DNA of 33,217 bases from Catenibacterium mitsuoka_A (GCF_964259225.1 NZ_CAXVKN010000022.1), one strand, 5' to 3'; counted from the first letter of the stretch, positions 1 through 7,106 are shown. Numbers and translations: made by a program. The notes: generated from the sequence alone by a model not told the origin.

Positions 1-292
1 TCAAATTATGGTTTTGATTTTTTGTTCCATTACCTCATCTAATAAATCATTACACGGTTTATATAATCTTCAGTACACTGGTCTAAAATAATTCTTTGGC
101 ATTACAAAACTATCTTAAAAATGAAACTTGATTTAGTAAATGATGATTATAAGTATAATAATGCCTATTAGTTTGGGCTCGGTTTGCCTTTAAAGTTCCT
201 TCTCTATCTCAACGTTAAAATATCTTAACAAATACGCCTAAAAGTTCAGCAAAATCCTTTAATTTGTAATTTATGATATTTGATGTGTTCAT
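1..292 (-). pseudogene. Decayed IS607-family serine recombinase (tnpA) remnant
   Basis: Reading leftward from an ATG at 292, the translation begins MNTSNIINYKLKDFAELLGV and continues FVKIF, stop, R, stop, DREGTLKANRAQTNRHYYTY. IS607 resolvases begin with a MerR-type helix-turn-helix of the form FAELLGVSVKTLQRWDREG followed by TPTNRRYYT. The two in-frame stops (TAA at 215-217 and TGA at 209-211) fall exactly where that pattern has Gln and Trp. Further on, LNQVSFLR and FCNAKEL and then, in another frame, CNDLLDEVMEQKIKTII can be read, matching the start of the resolvase catalytic domain with pieces missing. This is therefore a multiply broken, internally deleted copy. No tnpB partner is visible, but the element continues past the window edge. 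Function is lost. Confidence 0.75.
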
Positions 293-326
293 TTTAACGC
301 TCTTCTTTGAGCAGATTTGAACACAT
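283..326. repeat. Nested inverted repeat at the 5' end of the IS607 remnant
   Basis: ATGTGTTCA (283-291) is repeated inverted as TGAACACAT (318-326), with an inner GCTC/GAGC pair (299-302 and 309-312). The structure overlaps the start codon of the dead recombinase on the minus strand. There is no T-tract, so it is unlikely to be a terminator; it may be part of the element's end or an operator. Confidence 0.5.
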
Positions 327-348
327 TTAATCACAATAGTCAATATAT

Positions 349-669
349 TTAGTTACTTATATTTTCTCCTATGCATCTCATGAAGTCTTCTTCTGAGATA
401 ATCAAAATCTTTTCATCCTTCTCTCTTAAGTCTAAACCTTTTCTAATCTTAGTACCATACTGACCATACTTCCATGTTTTACTTTTTTCTCCACCGACAA
501 TTAAATAATCAGTAGCACGTGTAGGGGCACTTAATACAGTACCTCCATGACTATAGATATAGTGAACTACATCACTTCTTCTCATAGAAGTAAATAAACC
601 AGTGACCACAAACTTACCTGTCAAATCTATATCAAATATTTCATCAAAAGCGAAAGGGTAATTATTCAT
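349..669 (-). CDS. Small stand-alone BRCT-domain protein
   Basis: A 106-residue protein that is almost entirely one BRCT domain. FVVTGLFTSMRRSDVVHYI matches the opening strand and helix of BRCT domains (as at the end of bacterial NAD-dependent DNA ligase), followed by the GGT turn in SHGGTVLSAPTRATDYLIVG and a late ISEEDFMRCI helix. BRCT domains bind other proteins or DNA ends, often via phosphate groups, so a role in DNA metabolism is plausible but cannot be read from the sequence. The start at 669 is chosen because AGAGGA lies 8-10 bases upstream; a longer open frame extends into the divergent gene and has no such site. It is divergently arranged with the metallophosphoesterase gene, with only 49 bases between the start codons, so the two probably share regulatory DNA. 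Confidence 0.8.
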   Translation of the reverse strand: MNNYPFAFDEIFDIDLTGKFVVTGLFTSMRRSDVVHYIYSHGGTVLSAPTRATDYLIVGGEKSKTWKYGQYGTKIRKGLDLREKDEKILIISEEDFMRCIGENISN

Positions 670-718
670 GACTATTCCTCTAAAAAAGATATACAATATA
701 TATAGGAGGGTTATCAAA

Positions 719-1792
719 ATGGTTAAAATCCTAAACATCGCATTATATATCATATTCATTCTTATACCAGCATTGTATTTTATATGGCTATTAAAACATG
801 AACACCTGATTTTTAAAACATTTGTAGTTGTCATGGCTATTCTTTCTACAATCGGTATATTACTTAAATTTAACTTTAAACCATATAATCATATCTTTAC
901 CATGTTCATACTAGTGTGTCAATTTCTCACTATGTATATTTATAGTCTTTTTATATGTGTTTATCTGTATCGTTTTTCCTTTAAATTTGTGAAACGAAGA
1001 CCTTATCGTTTTGGGAATATCGTAGCAACTATGATTGCGATTACTCTTACAATCTCTGGCTTCTATTCTCATTATAATAAGAAAGAAGTGGTCTATCATG
1101 TCACTGTTCCTAAGACATCTTCAGTATCAAAATTGAAAATCTGTTTAGTCAGTGATCTACATTTGAGTTCTGGTACTTATATGAGACAAGTAAGAAAACT
1201 TGTAAAAACAGTGAATAATAAACATTATGATCTTGTATGTTTTGCCGGAGATGTATTTGATGAAAATACACCCGATGCATTAATGAATCGTTCTTTACAA
1301 GAATTCAAGAATATGAAGAGTACTTATGGAACATACTGGATATCTGGTAATCATGAATATTATGGTAAACATACAGACTTTACTGTCTTTGAAAAATACA
1401 ACATACACTTTCTAAAGAACACCTATGAAACTGTAGACAATACTTTTAATATTGTCGGCTTTACAGATAAGACATCTCGAGATCACTATGATATCAATCA
1501 AGTCATTAAAGGTATGAATACTTCTTTACCTACTATTACACTAGACCATAATCCTGAAAGATTTGATCATCATACATATTTCACTGATCTTCAATTATCT
1601 GGTCATACACATAATGGACAGATTTTCCCAGGTAATATTATTCTTCATTATTACTATCAGAATTCATATGGTTTATCCCATTATAAGAACCACTATCTTC
1701 TTGTATCTGGCGGATATGGCTCATGGGGATTTCCATTTAGACTTGGTACACAATGCGAATATGATACTATTTATCTCACTATGAGAAAATAG
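719..1792 (+). CDS. Membrane-anchored metallophosphoesterase (YkuE/YaeI-like)
   Basis: 357 residues. The first ~130 contain about four hydrophobic segments; the C-terminal domain carries the calcineurin-like metal-binding motifs in order: LVSDLHLSSG (D-x-H), CFAGDVFDE (GD), WISGNHEYYG (GNHE), a later DHNP and LSGHTHNGQ (GHxH). The family hydrolyses phosphoesters with two metal ions; some membrane members act on lipid-linked or UDP-linked envelope precursors, so an envelope role is inferred, not shown. The ATG at 719 is preceded by AGGAGG at 704-709, whereas the upstream in-frame ATG at 668 has no ribosome site and overlaps the BRCT start. A possible -10 is TACAAT at 692-697. No strong terminator follows; only the short palindrome TTTTGTACAAAA (1812-1823) lies downstream. 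Confidence 0.88.
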   Translation: MVKILNIALYIIFILIPALYFIWLLKHEHLIFKTFVVVMAILSTIGILLKFNFKPYNHIFTMFILVCQFLTMYIYSLFICVYLYRFSFKFVKRRPYRFGNIVATMIAITLTISGFYSHYNKKEVVYHVTVPKTSSVSKLKICLVSDLHLSSGTYMRQVRKLVKTVNNKHYDLVCFAGDVFDENTPDALMNRSLQEFKNMKSTYGTYWISGNHEYYGKHTDFTVFEKYNIHFLKNTYETVDNTFNIVGFTDKTSRDHYDINQVIKGMNTSLPTITLDHNPERFDHHTYFTDLQLSGHTHNGQIFPGNIILHYYYQNSYGLSHYKNHYLLVSGGYGSWGFPFRLGTQCEYDTIYLTMRK

Positions 1793-1889
1793 TTTTACAA
1801 GAAATACAACTTTTTGTACAAAACATGTAAACGGATTCATAAATTCGCGAAAATTAACCTCTTTTGGTGTACAAATCTAAAAATAAGCA

Positions 1890-1918
1890 TAGACAAACCG
1901 CTTTCTTTCCTATATGAT
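1890..1918 (+). promoter_or_regulatory. Sigma-A type promoter of the PRD protein gene
   Basis: TAGACA (1890-1895), 17-base spacer, TATGAT (1913-1918), 27 bases before the start codon. AAAGAGGT follows as the ribosome site. Two short palindromes upstream, TTTTGTACAAAA (1812-1823) and TTCGCGAA (1844-1851), could be operators but this is unproven. Confidence 0.6.
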
Positions 1919-1945
1919 AAGGGCACAAAGAGGTAGTGGAAAAAA

Positions 1946-2611
1946 ATGGTCATAGAATTAGAAGAAAAATTTAAATTACGCAAAGCAGAAATCTTTGCGA
2001 CAATCAAGAAGTATGTGACTGAAGCAAACATGAATATCTCAGATACAGTAATGGACAACTTATCTATTCATCTTGCTTTATCAATTACAAGAGAATTATC
2101 TGGATCTTATATCGAAATGAGTTCATCTCAGATTGAACAATTAAAACAAGCCAACACTTATCAGATTTCACAGTTAATCATTTATGATTTATCTAAGAAA
2201 TATGATGTAAAAATTTCTGAAGATGATATTTGTTATTGTGCGATGTATTTATCAAACATGACATTATTAGATTTAGACTTCTTTAGTGAATGCGATATTA
2301 TTGATCAGGAAACTGAAAACATTACTTTAGAAGCCGTACAGGAAATCAATAATCGTTTAGGATTAAATTTAAAGAAGAATGATGATTTCTATCAGGGATT
2401 ATCAATGCATTTCTATCCTGCAATTCAGCGTTTAAAGAATGATGAACAGCTACATGATAATGTATTAACTGACAAGATTAAAACTGAAAATGAAACAGAA
2501 TATAAATGTGCAATGATTTTAAATGATGTTGTAAAGGAACATTATCATAAATCATTTAATGAAGATGAATTGGCTTATATAGCATTACATTTCGGTACAG
2601 CATTAAGATAA
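1946..2611 (+). CDS. Two-PRD protein without DNA- or RNA-binding domain
   Basis: 221 residues that fit two tandem PTS-regulation domains. PRD1 (about 10-115) has SIHLALSITREL, where the first conserved His of a PRD is expected; its second His position looks like Tyr (CAMYLSNM). PRD2 (about 120-221) has LSMHFYPAIQRLK and ends LAYIALHFGTALR, both with His. In LicT/BglG antiterminators and LevR-type activators, PRDs are phosphorylated on these His residues by PTS proteins to control an attached nucleic-acid-binding domain. Here no such domain is attached and no PTS gene lies nearby, so it may act in trans through dimerisation, or as a phosphate-sensing decoy. Single-gene unit with its own promoter and terminator. 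PRD assignment is fairly firm; the role is unknown. Confidence 0.78.
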   Translation: MVIELEEKFKLRKAEIFATIKKYVTEANMNISDTVMDNLSIHLALSITRELSGSYIEMSSSQIEQLKQANTYQISQLIIYDLSKKYDVKISEDDICYCAMYLSNMTLLDLDFFSECDIIDQETENITLEAVQEINNRLGLNLKKNDDFYQGLSMHFYPAIQRLKNDEQLHDNVLTDKIKTENETEYKCAMILNDVVKEHYHKSFNEDELAYIALHFGTALR

Positions 2612-2615
2612 CATC

Positions 2616-2640
2616 AAAGGGAACCTGAGGTTCCCTTTTT
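2616..2640. terminator. Rho-independent terminator between convergent genes
   Basis: A perfect 10-bp stem, AAAGGGAACC (2616-2625) and GGTTCCCTTT (2629-2638), with a TGA loop and T-tract on the plus side and A-rich flank on the other. It can serve both the PRD gene and the leftward ABC operon, whose last gene ends at 2640. Confidence 0.9.
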
Positions 2641-3332
2641 CATTTGTACTTATCATAGACTTTTAATGCTATTGCATTATATCTATTCCATTCTTCAGTT
2701 TTAATAAAAATAGCTGATGATGTTTTAAAATCTTTATAATACAATTCTCCATCTTCAATTTTAGATGCATTGACTAATAGTGGTTTTTCTTGTCTACAAT
2801 ATTTACTCAATCTAGTAGAGACAGGTACATAAGTTATCTTTTCGTTATCCTTATACTTATATCCATCTGCTTTATCGAGATGCTTCAAAAATAGAATATA
2901 TTCCTGATTAGAATTCATCAAGACATATCCCTTTTCGGAATTCATACTTTCCATCCCCTTAAGATAAGAGATAGAAAACGGTTCTTGAATATAGATAGTA
3001 TCTCCTTTTTTCAAGGAATCCTTATCCCTGTATATATCAATGATTTTTACTTGTCTTTCTATACTGTTATAAAATAATTTACCATCGTCTGGTTTTACTT
3101 TCACAATCAGATCACTGCTTTTTTCTAGTTCATCCAGTGTACTTATAGATTCATTGAAATACTCACTGTCCTCAATATTAGAATACACAAAATCATCAAG
3201 ATTATACTGCTTCTTAATTTTATTGAGATAGTAGTCACCTGTGAAAGAATACTTAGTCACAAATGCATATCCTATAGTCACACTTATCAAAACCAATAGA
3301 ATCATGAAATATAGTTTTGTGTTCTTAGTCAT
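2640..3332 (-). CDS. Exported or membrane-anchored protein of ABC operon, unknown function
   Basis: 230 residues. Residues 5-24 form a single hydrophobic helix after a short basic start (MTKNTKLYFMILLVLI), so it is a signal anchor or uncleaved signal; there is no lipobox Cys. The rest is a mixed-charge extracellular domain with the run SSDLIVKVKP, then VKIIDIYRDKDSLKKGDTIY, then YILFLKHL. This DLIV...KGDtI...YilFL pattern recalls small secreted beta-rich domains seen beside ABC exporters in Firmicutes, but I cannot name a family with certainty. It is the last of five overlapping genes (8-base overlap with the ATPase gene), so it is presumably made with the transporter and could be a substrate-capturing or immunity partner. 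The ribosome site AGAAAGAG is modest, consistent with translational coupling. Confidence 0.7.
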   Translation of the reverse strand: MTKNTKLYFMILLVLISVTIGYAFVTKYSFTGDYYLNKIKKQYNLDDFVYSNIEDSEYFNESISTLDELEKSSDLIVKVKPDDGKLFYNSIERQVKIIDIYRDKDSLKKGDTIYIQEPFSISYLKGMESMNSEKGYVLMNSNQEYILFLKHLDKADGYKYKDNEKITYVPVSTRLSKYCRQEKPLLVNASKIEDGELYYKDFKTSSAIFIKTEEWNRYNAIALKVYDKYK

Positions 3333-3969
3333 TTTTTTTAACTCTTTCTACTCTGCCAGAATTTAAATATATCTTTTCATCAAACAATTCATCTATATCC
3401 TGATGATTATGAGTCGCAATGATAATACAGGCATTGCGTCTTTTTTCTTCTTCCATCATTTTCTTGAATTGAATAACAGCATCTGGATCTAATGCATTTG
3501 TAGGTTCATCAAGCAATATAAATTGAGGCTTTTCCATAACAGCCTGCGCAATGGCTAATCTTTGTTTCATCCCTAGTGAATACTTTGCGACTGTTCTTCT
3601 GTCATTAGGATCTAATCCAACTCTTTTAAGTGCTTCTATTATATCATTTTGTGAAATCTGATTTCTTATTTCAGCAAGATACTGAAGGTTTTCCATACCT
3701 GTATAATATTTAAAGAAAGTAGGTGTCTCAATAATCAATCCCATTTCAGGTGGATAATCAATATCCTTATGAAGTATTTTCTCATCAATCATGATTTCTC
3801 CATGATCTATCTGAATCAATCCCGCAATAGCACGTAACAACATTGTTTTTCCTGAACCATTGTGTCCACATAAACCATATATTTTTCCACTTTCAAATTC
3901 CAGATTTATGTTATCCAAGATTATATTTGATTTCATTTCTCTTGAAACATCTTTTACACTAATTTTCAT
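3325..3969 (-). CDS. ABC transporter ATP-binding protein
   Basis: 214 residues, a single short ABC ATPase of the exporter type found with ABC-2-like permeases. Motifs in order: Walker A GHNGSGKT (about 36-43), Q-loop near IIETPTF, signature YSLGMKQRLAIAQA (SLGMKQR in place of the usual LSGGQ, typical of the bacteriocin-immunity and NatA-like branch), Walker B QFILLDEPTNALD, and switch His in IIATHNHQD. GGAGG stands 5-6 bases before the ATG. It overlaps its neighbours by 8 and 11 bases. It must energise one or more of the three membrane proteins encoded just upstream. The cargo cannot be deduced; peptide or lantibiotic export or self-protection is the usual setting for such layouts. Confidence 0.93.
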   Translation of the reverse strand: MKISVKDVSREMKSNIILDNINLEFESGKIYGLCGHNGSGKTMLLRAIAGLIQIDHGEIMIDEKILHKDIDYPPEMGLIIETPTFFKYYTGMENLQYLAEIRNQISQNDIIEALKRVGLDPNDRRTVAKYSLGMKQRLAIAQAVMEKPQFILLDEPTNALDPDAVIQFKKMMEEEKRRNACIIIATHNHQDIDELFDEKIYLNSGRVERVKKND

Positions 3970-4765
3970 AATGACCTCCTATTAATTCTTTTCTATCAAT
4001 AGCACACATAAGTCCTGCAACACTGATTACTAACTCAATAACCTGACTCACAATAGATAAAAGGTATTTGTAGTAAGGCAATGGTGAATAAGTGATAGAT
4101 ATGCCATGTTGCATATATGTAGATGCATGATAGTAATTATAATTACCATGATTTAAAGGAATATACTTACAGAGTTCTAAATTAGATGAAAATTGATCTA
4201 GTATAACACCTGAAATAATAGCTGGACTCACAACAAGCATCAAAGAAAGAACAATACCTATCTCAAATTTAAAACAATATAAGAAGAATTCACTCATAAA
4301 CGATATAATCAACAACTGAATAGTAGAAGTCAAAAGTAATTGGATGAACTGACTTCCTATCACATGAAGAGGATTAAACTGGAAGGTCTTCAACATAATG
4401 ATGAGTACATAAACCAATTGATAAAATAATGAATAAAACAAATTCTTAATCGCAATAAGCATTAAGATTTTACTGTTCTTCCCATATCTATATTTTATAT
4501 AGATCTCGTTTTCCTTTATTTCCTTAATTATTTCATAAGGAACGTAGTATATGAATAACACAGCATTGATCAACAGAAGCATAATCTGTGGTATTGATTT
4601 ACTTTCTTCTAGAAAGATACCTCCCATATACATCTGGTACGCACCTAATAAATCATGAGGCATATAACTGTTATGAGTTGCATACTTAAGAAAAAATGAG
4701 AAAGCAATCAAGAATAATATCCTAAGCAATATCTGCTTATTCCTTATGATGAACTTATAATACAT
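3959..4765 (-). CDS. Polytopic membrane protein, probable ABC permease subunit
   Basis: 268 residues with about six hydrophobic segments: near residues 10-30, 60-80, 105-125, 145-165, 170-190 and 235-255. No named motif beyond this topology; the first long external loop (about 30-55) is polar. Position directly upstream of the ATPase gene, with an 11-base overlap, makes it the best candidate for a permease partner. The start codon is preceded by TTAGGAGAG. It shows no obvious sequence likeness to the other two membrane proteins of the operon by eye, so the three appear to be separate subunits rather than a tandem duplication. Confidence 0.75.
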   Translation of the reverse strand: MYYKFIIRNKQILLRILFLIAFSFFLKYATHNSYMPHDLLGAYQMYMGGIFLEESKSIPQIMLLLINAVLFIYYVPYEIIKEIKENEIYIKYRYGKNSKILMLIAIKNLFYSLFYQLVYVLIIMLKTFQFNPLHVIGSQFIQLLLTSTIQLLIISFMSEFFLYCFKFEIGIVLSLMLVVSPAIISGVILDQFSSNLELCKYIPLNHGNYNYYHASTYMQHGISITYSPLPYYKYLLSIVSQVIELVISVAGLMCAIDRKELIGGHYEN

Positions 4766-5420
4766 TTTTAGACTCTCCTAATAATTGAAATTGAGTGACT
4801 ACTCTATATAGAATTGCAGATAGTAAAACAATAAGCACAATCGTCACAATAAGAAGAGTTGCAGGCTTTTCATACTCCAAAAGCATAGTTGATGATATGC
4901 TTGGAATACTATATTGTCTAAGTAAACTGCCTAGTAAAGTGGTGATATTGCATAAGAAGTAAGAAATAATGATGGATATATTTTTATTTCTCATCTTTAA
5001 ATAGACGATGATATATATTAGACAGACAGAGATCAAAGTCATAAAGAAACTGAAATAATATCTCATGATCATTAAAAAACTCATATGATATATTACAGTT
5101 CCCACAACATGAACAGGAACTAATAATAGACATGTCATTTTAAAAGAATCCATTAAGATTCTTTCAATAATGAAACCAAATAGTTTTTTCTTAGATTGAA
5201 ATCTAGGTATGATCATATAGTTAAATATTCGCAATATATCCGTAGAAAAATAGGACAACACAACTGGAATGATAAATATCATAATAACGATGACTGAGAA
5301 TGTATTTATCATCACATGACTCGTATGTATTGAACTTCTAAACATGAATAGAACAACCAGTTCAACAATTACAAAGAAAATAGAGTTGTTCATCTGGTCC
5401 TTATGAATGAATCGTTTCAT
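4755..5420 (-). CDS. Polytopic membrane protein of ABC operon
   Basis: 221 residues, strongly hydrophobic and rich in Ile, Val, Met and Ser, with about six membrane segments (near 15-30, 35-60, 80-110, 115-140, 150-170 and 185-205). No catalytic or binding motif is seen. It has an AAAGGAATG ribosome site and overlaps both neighbours (11 and 20 bases), so it is translated as part of the operon. Likely a second permease or accessory membrane subunit of the exporter; its function is otherwise not recognisable. Confidence 0.72.
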   Translation of the reverse strand: MKRFIHKDQMNNSIFFVIVELVVLFMFRSSIHTSHVMINTFSVIVIMIFIIPVVLSYFSTDILRIFNYMIIPRFQSKKKLFGFIIERILMDSFKMTCLLLVPVHVVGTVIYHMSFLMIMRYYFSFFMTLISVCLIYIIVYLKMRNKNISIIISYFLCNITTLLGSLLRQYSIPSISSTMLLEYEKPATLLIVTIVLIVLLSAILYRVVTQFQLLGESKNVL

Positions 5421-6234
5421 ATTTCTTCATTCCTTTAAATAAAATCAATACTTCAGCTATATTCAATACTATTATCGATAGACATACACTTGAGAAAGAG
5501 ATTCTAGCATCTACATACATATACGATATGTAATTAATGAAACTAATATGAAAAATAACTCCTATAACACTAGCAACAGCAATCGCAATAAACGTCATAA
5601 TGCATATTTGTATGAATTCCATTTCCTTGAAATGCTTGATAAAACTTAAACAGTAAGGAATATTTGAAATCGTTGCAAGAAACGTACTGACTATAATATT
5701 TTTGACAAGAATATAAACAAGAGGATTTTGAATTCTTAATAGATCCAATAAAGCTCTATTATCATATCTTTGAATAAGATCATAGACTGGTATTCCCCAT
5801 CGGTTATCAAATCCTACAGTAGGGTAGACAATATATGAAATAAGTAGATTAATTAATCCCGAAAATAGAACCACGCCAAATACGATAATAAAATTTGCTA
5901 TGAACTTTGAGAGATAATATTCTTTCTTATTTAAACGAGTGATGACCATTGACTGCATTCCATTTTTTTCTTCTTTCCACTTACTAGATGAATAAATCAT
6001 CATTACAATAAGTGGTGATAAATATTCAAAAACACTCATAATAGGTCTTGCCTTAATGCTGATATACATGGAATTATCAATATAAGACCTGATAAATAAA
6101 ATATTACGACCATAATCCTGGAAACAATTCAAAAAAATACTTATTAGACTTATTAAAAGTATTGCTGCAAACAAAACTTTGAACTCAATCTGATTCACTG
6201 CGTTCTTTATTTCAATTCTGACTTGTTTAATCAT
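5401..6234 (-). CDS. Polytopic membrane protein, first gene of ABC operon
   Basis: 277 residues. A short cytosolic N-terminus (MIKQVRIEIKNAVN) leads into a first helix at about 18-38, followed by a polar external stretch to about 60 and five more hydrophobic segments, the last near 240-265, then a basic tail FKGMKKYETIHS. This is the general shape of ABC-2-type permeases such as those of lantibiotic immunity transporters. It is the promoter-proximal gene. Its AAAGGGGGA ribosome site lies in the loop of a leader hairpin that takes in part of the start codon (6233-6278). The stop overlaps the next gene by 20 bases. Confidence 0.75.
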   Translation of the reverse strand: MIKQVRIEIKNAVNQIEFKVLFAAILLISLISIFLNCFQDYGRNILFIRSYIDNSMYISIKARPIMSVFEYLSPLIVMMIYSSSKWKEEKNGMQSMVITRLNKKEYYLSKFIANFIIVFGVVLFSGLINLLISYIVYPTVGFDNRWGIPVYDLIQRYDNRALLDLLRIQNPLVYILVKNIIVSTFLATISNIPYCLSFIKHFKEMEFIQICIMTFIAIAVASVIGVIFHISFINYISYMYVDARISFSSVCLSIIVLNIAEVLILFKGMKKYETIHS

Positions 6235-6278
6235 AACTATTATGTCCCCCTTTTATATTTCATTCTCATAATAGTTAT
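6233..6278 (-). promoter_or_regulatory. Leader hairpin covering the start codon of the ABC operon
   Basis: A perfect 12-bp inverted repeat, ATAACTATTATG (6233-6244) and CATAATAGTTAT (6267-6278), spaced by 22 bases. In the leftward mRNA the ribosome site AAAGGGGGA lies in the loop and the first two bases of the start codon lie in the stem. With the -10 at 6287-6292, transcription would begin near 6280, so the stem would use the very 5' end of the message. It could hinder initiation, stabilise the RNA, or instead be a protein operator in DNA. Confidence 0.6.
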
Positions 6279-6286
6279 AACGTAAA

Positions 6287-6339
6287 ATTATAAAAAGAAA
6301 CGGCTCAAATTACTTACAAAAATATTAAGAATTACTTAC
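6287..6339 (-). promoter_or_regulatory. Promoter with two direct repeats, LytTR-like operator
   Basis: On the minus strand GTAAGTAATT occurs at 6330-6339 and again at 6308-6317, separated by exactly 12 bases (22-base period, two helical turns), followed after 15 bases by TATAAT (6287-6292). No good -35 hexamer is present; the proximal repeat takes its place. LytTR response regulators (ComE, BlpR, PlnC types) bind 9-10 bp direct repeats with 12-bp spacing at this position in bacteriocin-related promoters. No regulator gene is in the window. Repeat geometry is seen; the regulator is inferred. Confidence 0.55.
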
Positions 6340-6471
6340 TAATTATTTGTATAAAAACGTTCTAGTTATTCTTATGACAGAGTGCAGTGTATTACTTCTA
6401 AACCTGAATAATAACTCTTGAAAAATCAACATATTATTCTATAATCCCGTTTTTGACAGTTGGGTATATAA

Positions 6472-6515
6472 AAAAGGGAGAAAAGTGCCTGTTTAAGGGC
6501 GTTTTTCTCCCTTTT
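6472..6515 (-). terminator. Long hairpin terminator at the end of the IS1634-like remnant
   Basis: AAAAGGGAGAAAA (6472-6484) pairs with TTTTCTCCCTTTT (6503-6515), extended inward by GU and GC pairs to about 18 bp around a GTTTAA loop. Read on the minus strand it is followed by TTTTTT, so it would stop transcripts coming from the dead transposase before the ABC operon promoter region. A T-rich end also exists on the plus side. Confidence 0.7.
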
Positions 6516-6549
6516 AAAATTGTTGTATGGGAAGCTTCTTATGAAATAT

Positions 6550-6972
6550 TTTTGATTATTTTTTAGTTCCTTGGGCTGATAGTATTGTTTGTCGAGATCC
6601 AACCTGAATGTCTCATTTAATGCATCATATATCGAGTTACTTAATAGTAAAGATCATGGTTGTTCACCACGTTCATATTCTTCATGTTCTCTATTATCTC
6701 ATCGGTGGTGAAGTATCTGCCGCTTCTATTGAGCTTGATCTCAATTATCCTTTGGATAAGAAGTGCAGTGTAGCATGTCATGAAGTGAGCGATTATTCTG
6801 TCGTCTCTTCTGTGATTTACTGGTCTTGCCTTAAAATTTGTATTAAGGACTCTGAATCAGTCTTCTATTCTATATCTCTGGGAATTAATCCTGATGATTT
6901 CTTTAGCGTTATCTTCTGCATCAAGATTGGTAGCTACTACATAGAATCCGTCAAACTTCTCCTCATCGATAA
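6550..6972 (-). pseudogene. 3' remnant of an IS1634/IS4-type transposase
   Basis: On the minus strand from about 6972 the translation is LIDEEKFDGFYVVATNL, then KEIIRINSQRYRIED, stop, FRVLNTNFKARPV, then DDRIIAHFMTCYTALLIQRI, then YFTTDEIIENMKNMNVV, and after a frameshift DALNETFRLDLDKQYYQPKE. This is the characteristic C-terminal part of IS1634-like DDE transposases (FDGFY, the Y-R-E-K region in RYRIED, and a QPKEL tail). One in-frame TGA lies in the catalytic region (after RYRIED), another stop follows NNHDLYY, and the frame then shifts. The 5' two thirds, including the first catalytic residues, are missing: homology ends abruptly near 6972. The copy is dead and truncated. An open frame on the opposite strand here (6608-7066) is only its shadow. 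Confidence 0.78.
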
Positions 6973-6986
6973 GGAGGTGATGTTAG

Positions 6987-7049
6987 TTGCTTTCCAATTT
7001 AGTAGTATCTGTTGTGGCAGGTGTTTTAGTTTATTACATATGCAAATGA
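6987..7049 (+). pseudogene. Truncated small hydrophobic peptide, type I toxin-like
   Basis: A very strong ribosome site, AAGGAGGTGAT (6971-6981), precedes a TTG codon at 6987. The frame reads MLSNLVVSVVAGVLVYYICK, then TGA at 7047-7049, then LDKRFKR and TAA at 7071-7073. The layout (short leader, one membrane helix, then K-W-L-D-K-R and a basic tail) is that of small membrane toxins such as the Fst/Ldr type, with the Trp codon TGG mutated to TGA. It is followed by a bidirectional terminator and opposed by an antisense promoter. No promoter for it is evident, because the upstream DNA is the transposase remnant. Family name is uncertain; a non-functional or shortened toxin is inferred. Confidence 0.5.
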
Positions 7050-7106
7050 TTGGACAAAAGATTTAAACGATAAGCAGCCTAGTGATAAGTACACTCTAAA
7101 GAACTA

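Noticed and set aside
1812..1823. TTTTGTACAAAA palindrome as a terminator of the metallophosphoesterase gene
   Set aside because: The stem is too short and AT-only without a loop; it is more likely an operator or chance.
7047..7049. TGA read as tryptophan, as in Mollicutes
   Set aside because: All housekeeping genes here use TGG for Trp and several (hsdM, mnmE neighbour) end in TGA, so the standard bacterial code applies and the TGA is a stop.
6608..7066. 152-residue open frame on the plus strand
   Set aside because: It is the antisense shadow of a broken IS1634-type transposase on the minus strand; its composition (many His, Cys, Ile) and lack of a ribosome site are not those of a gene.
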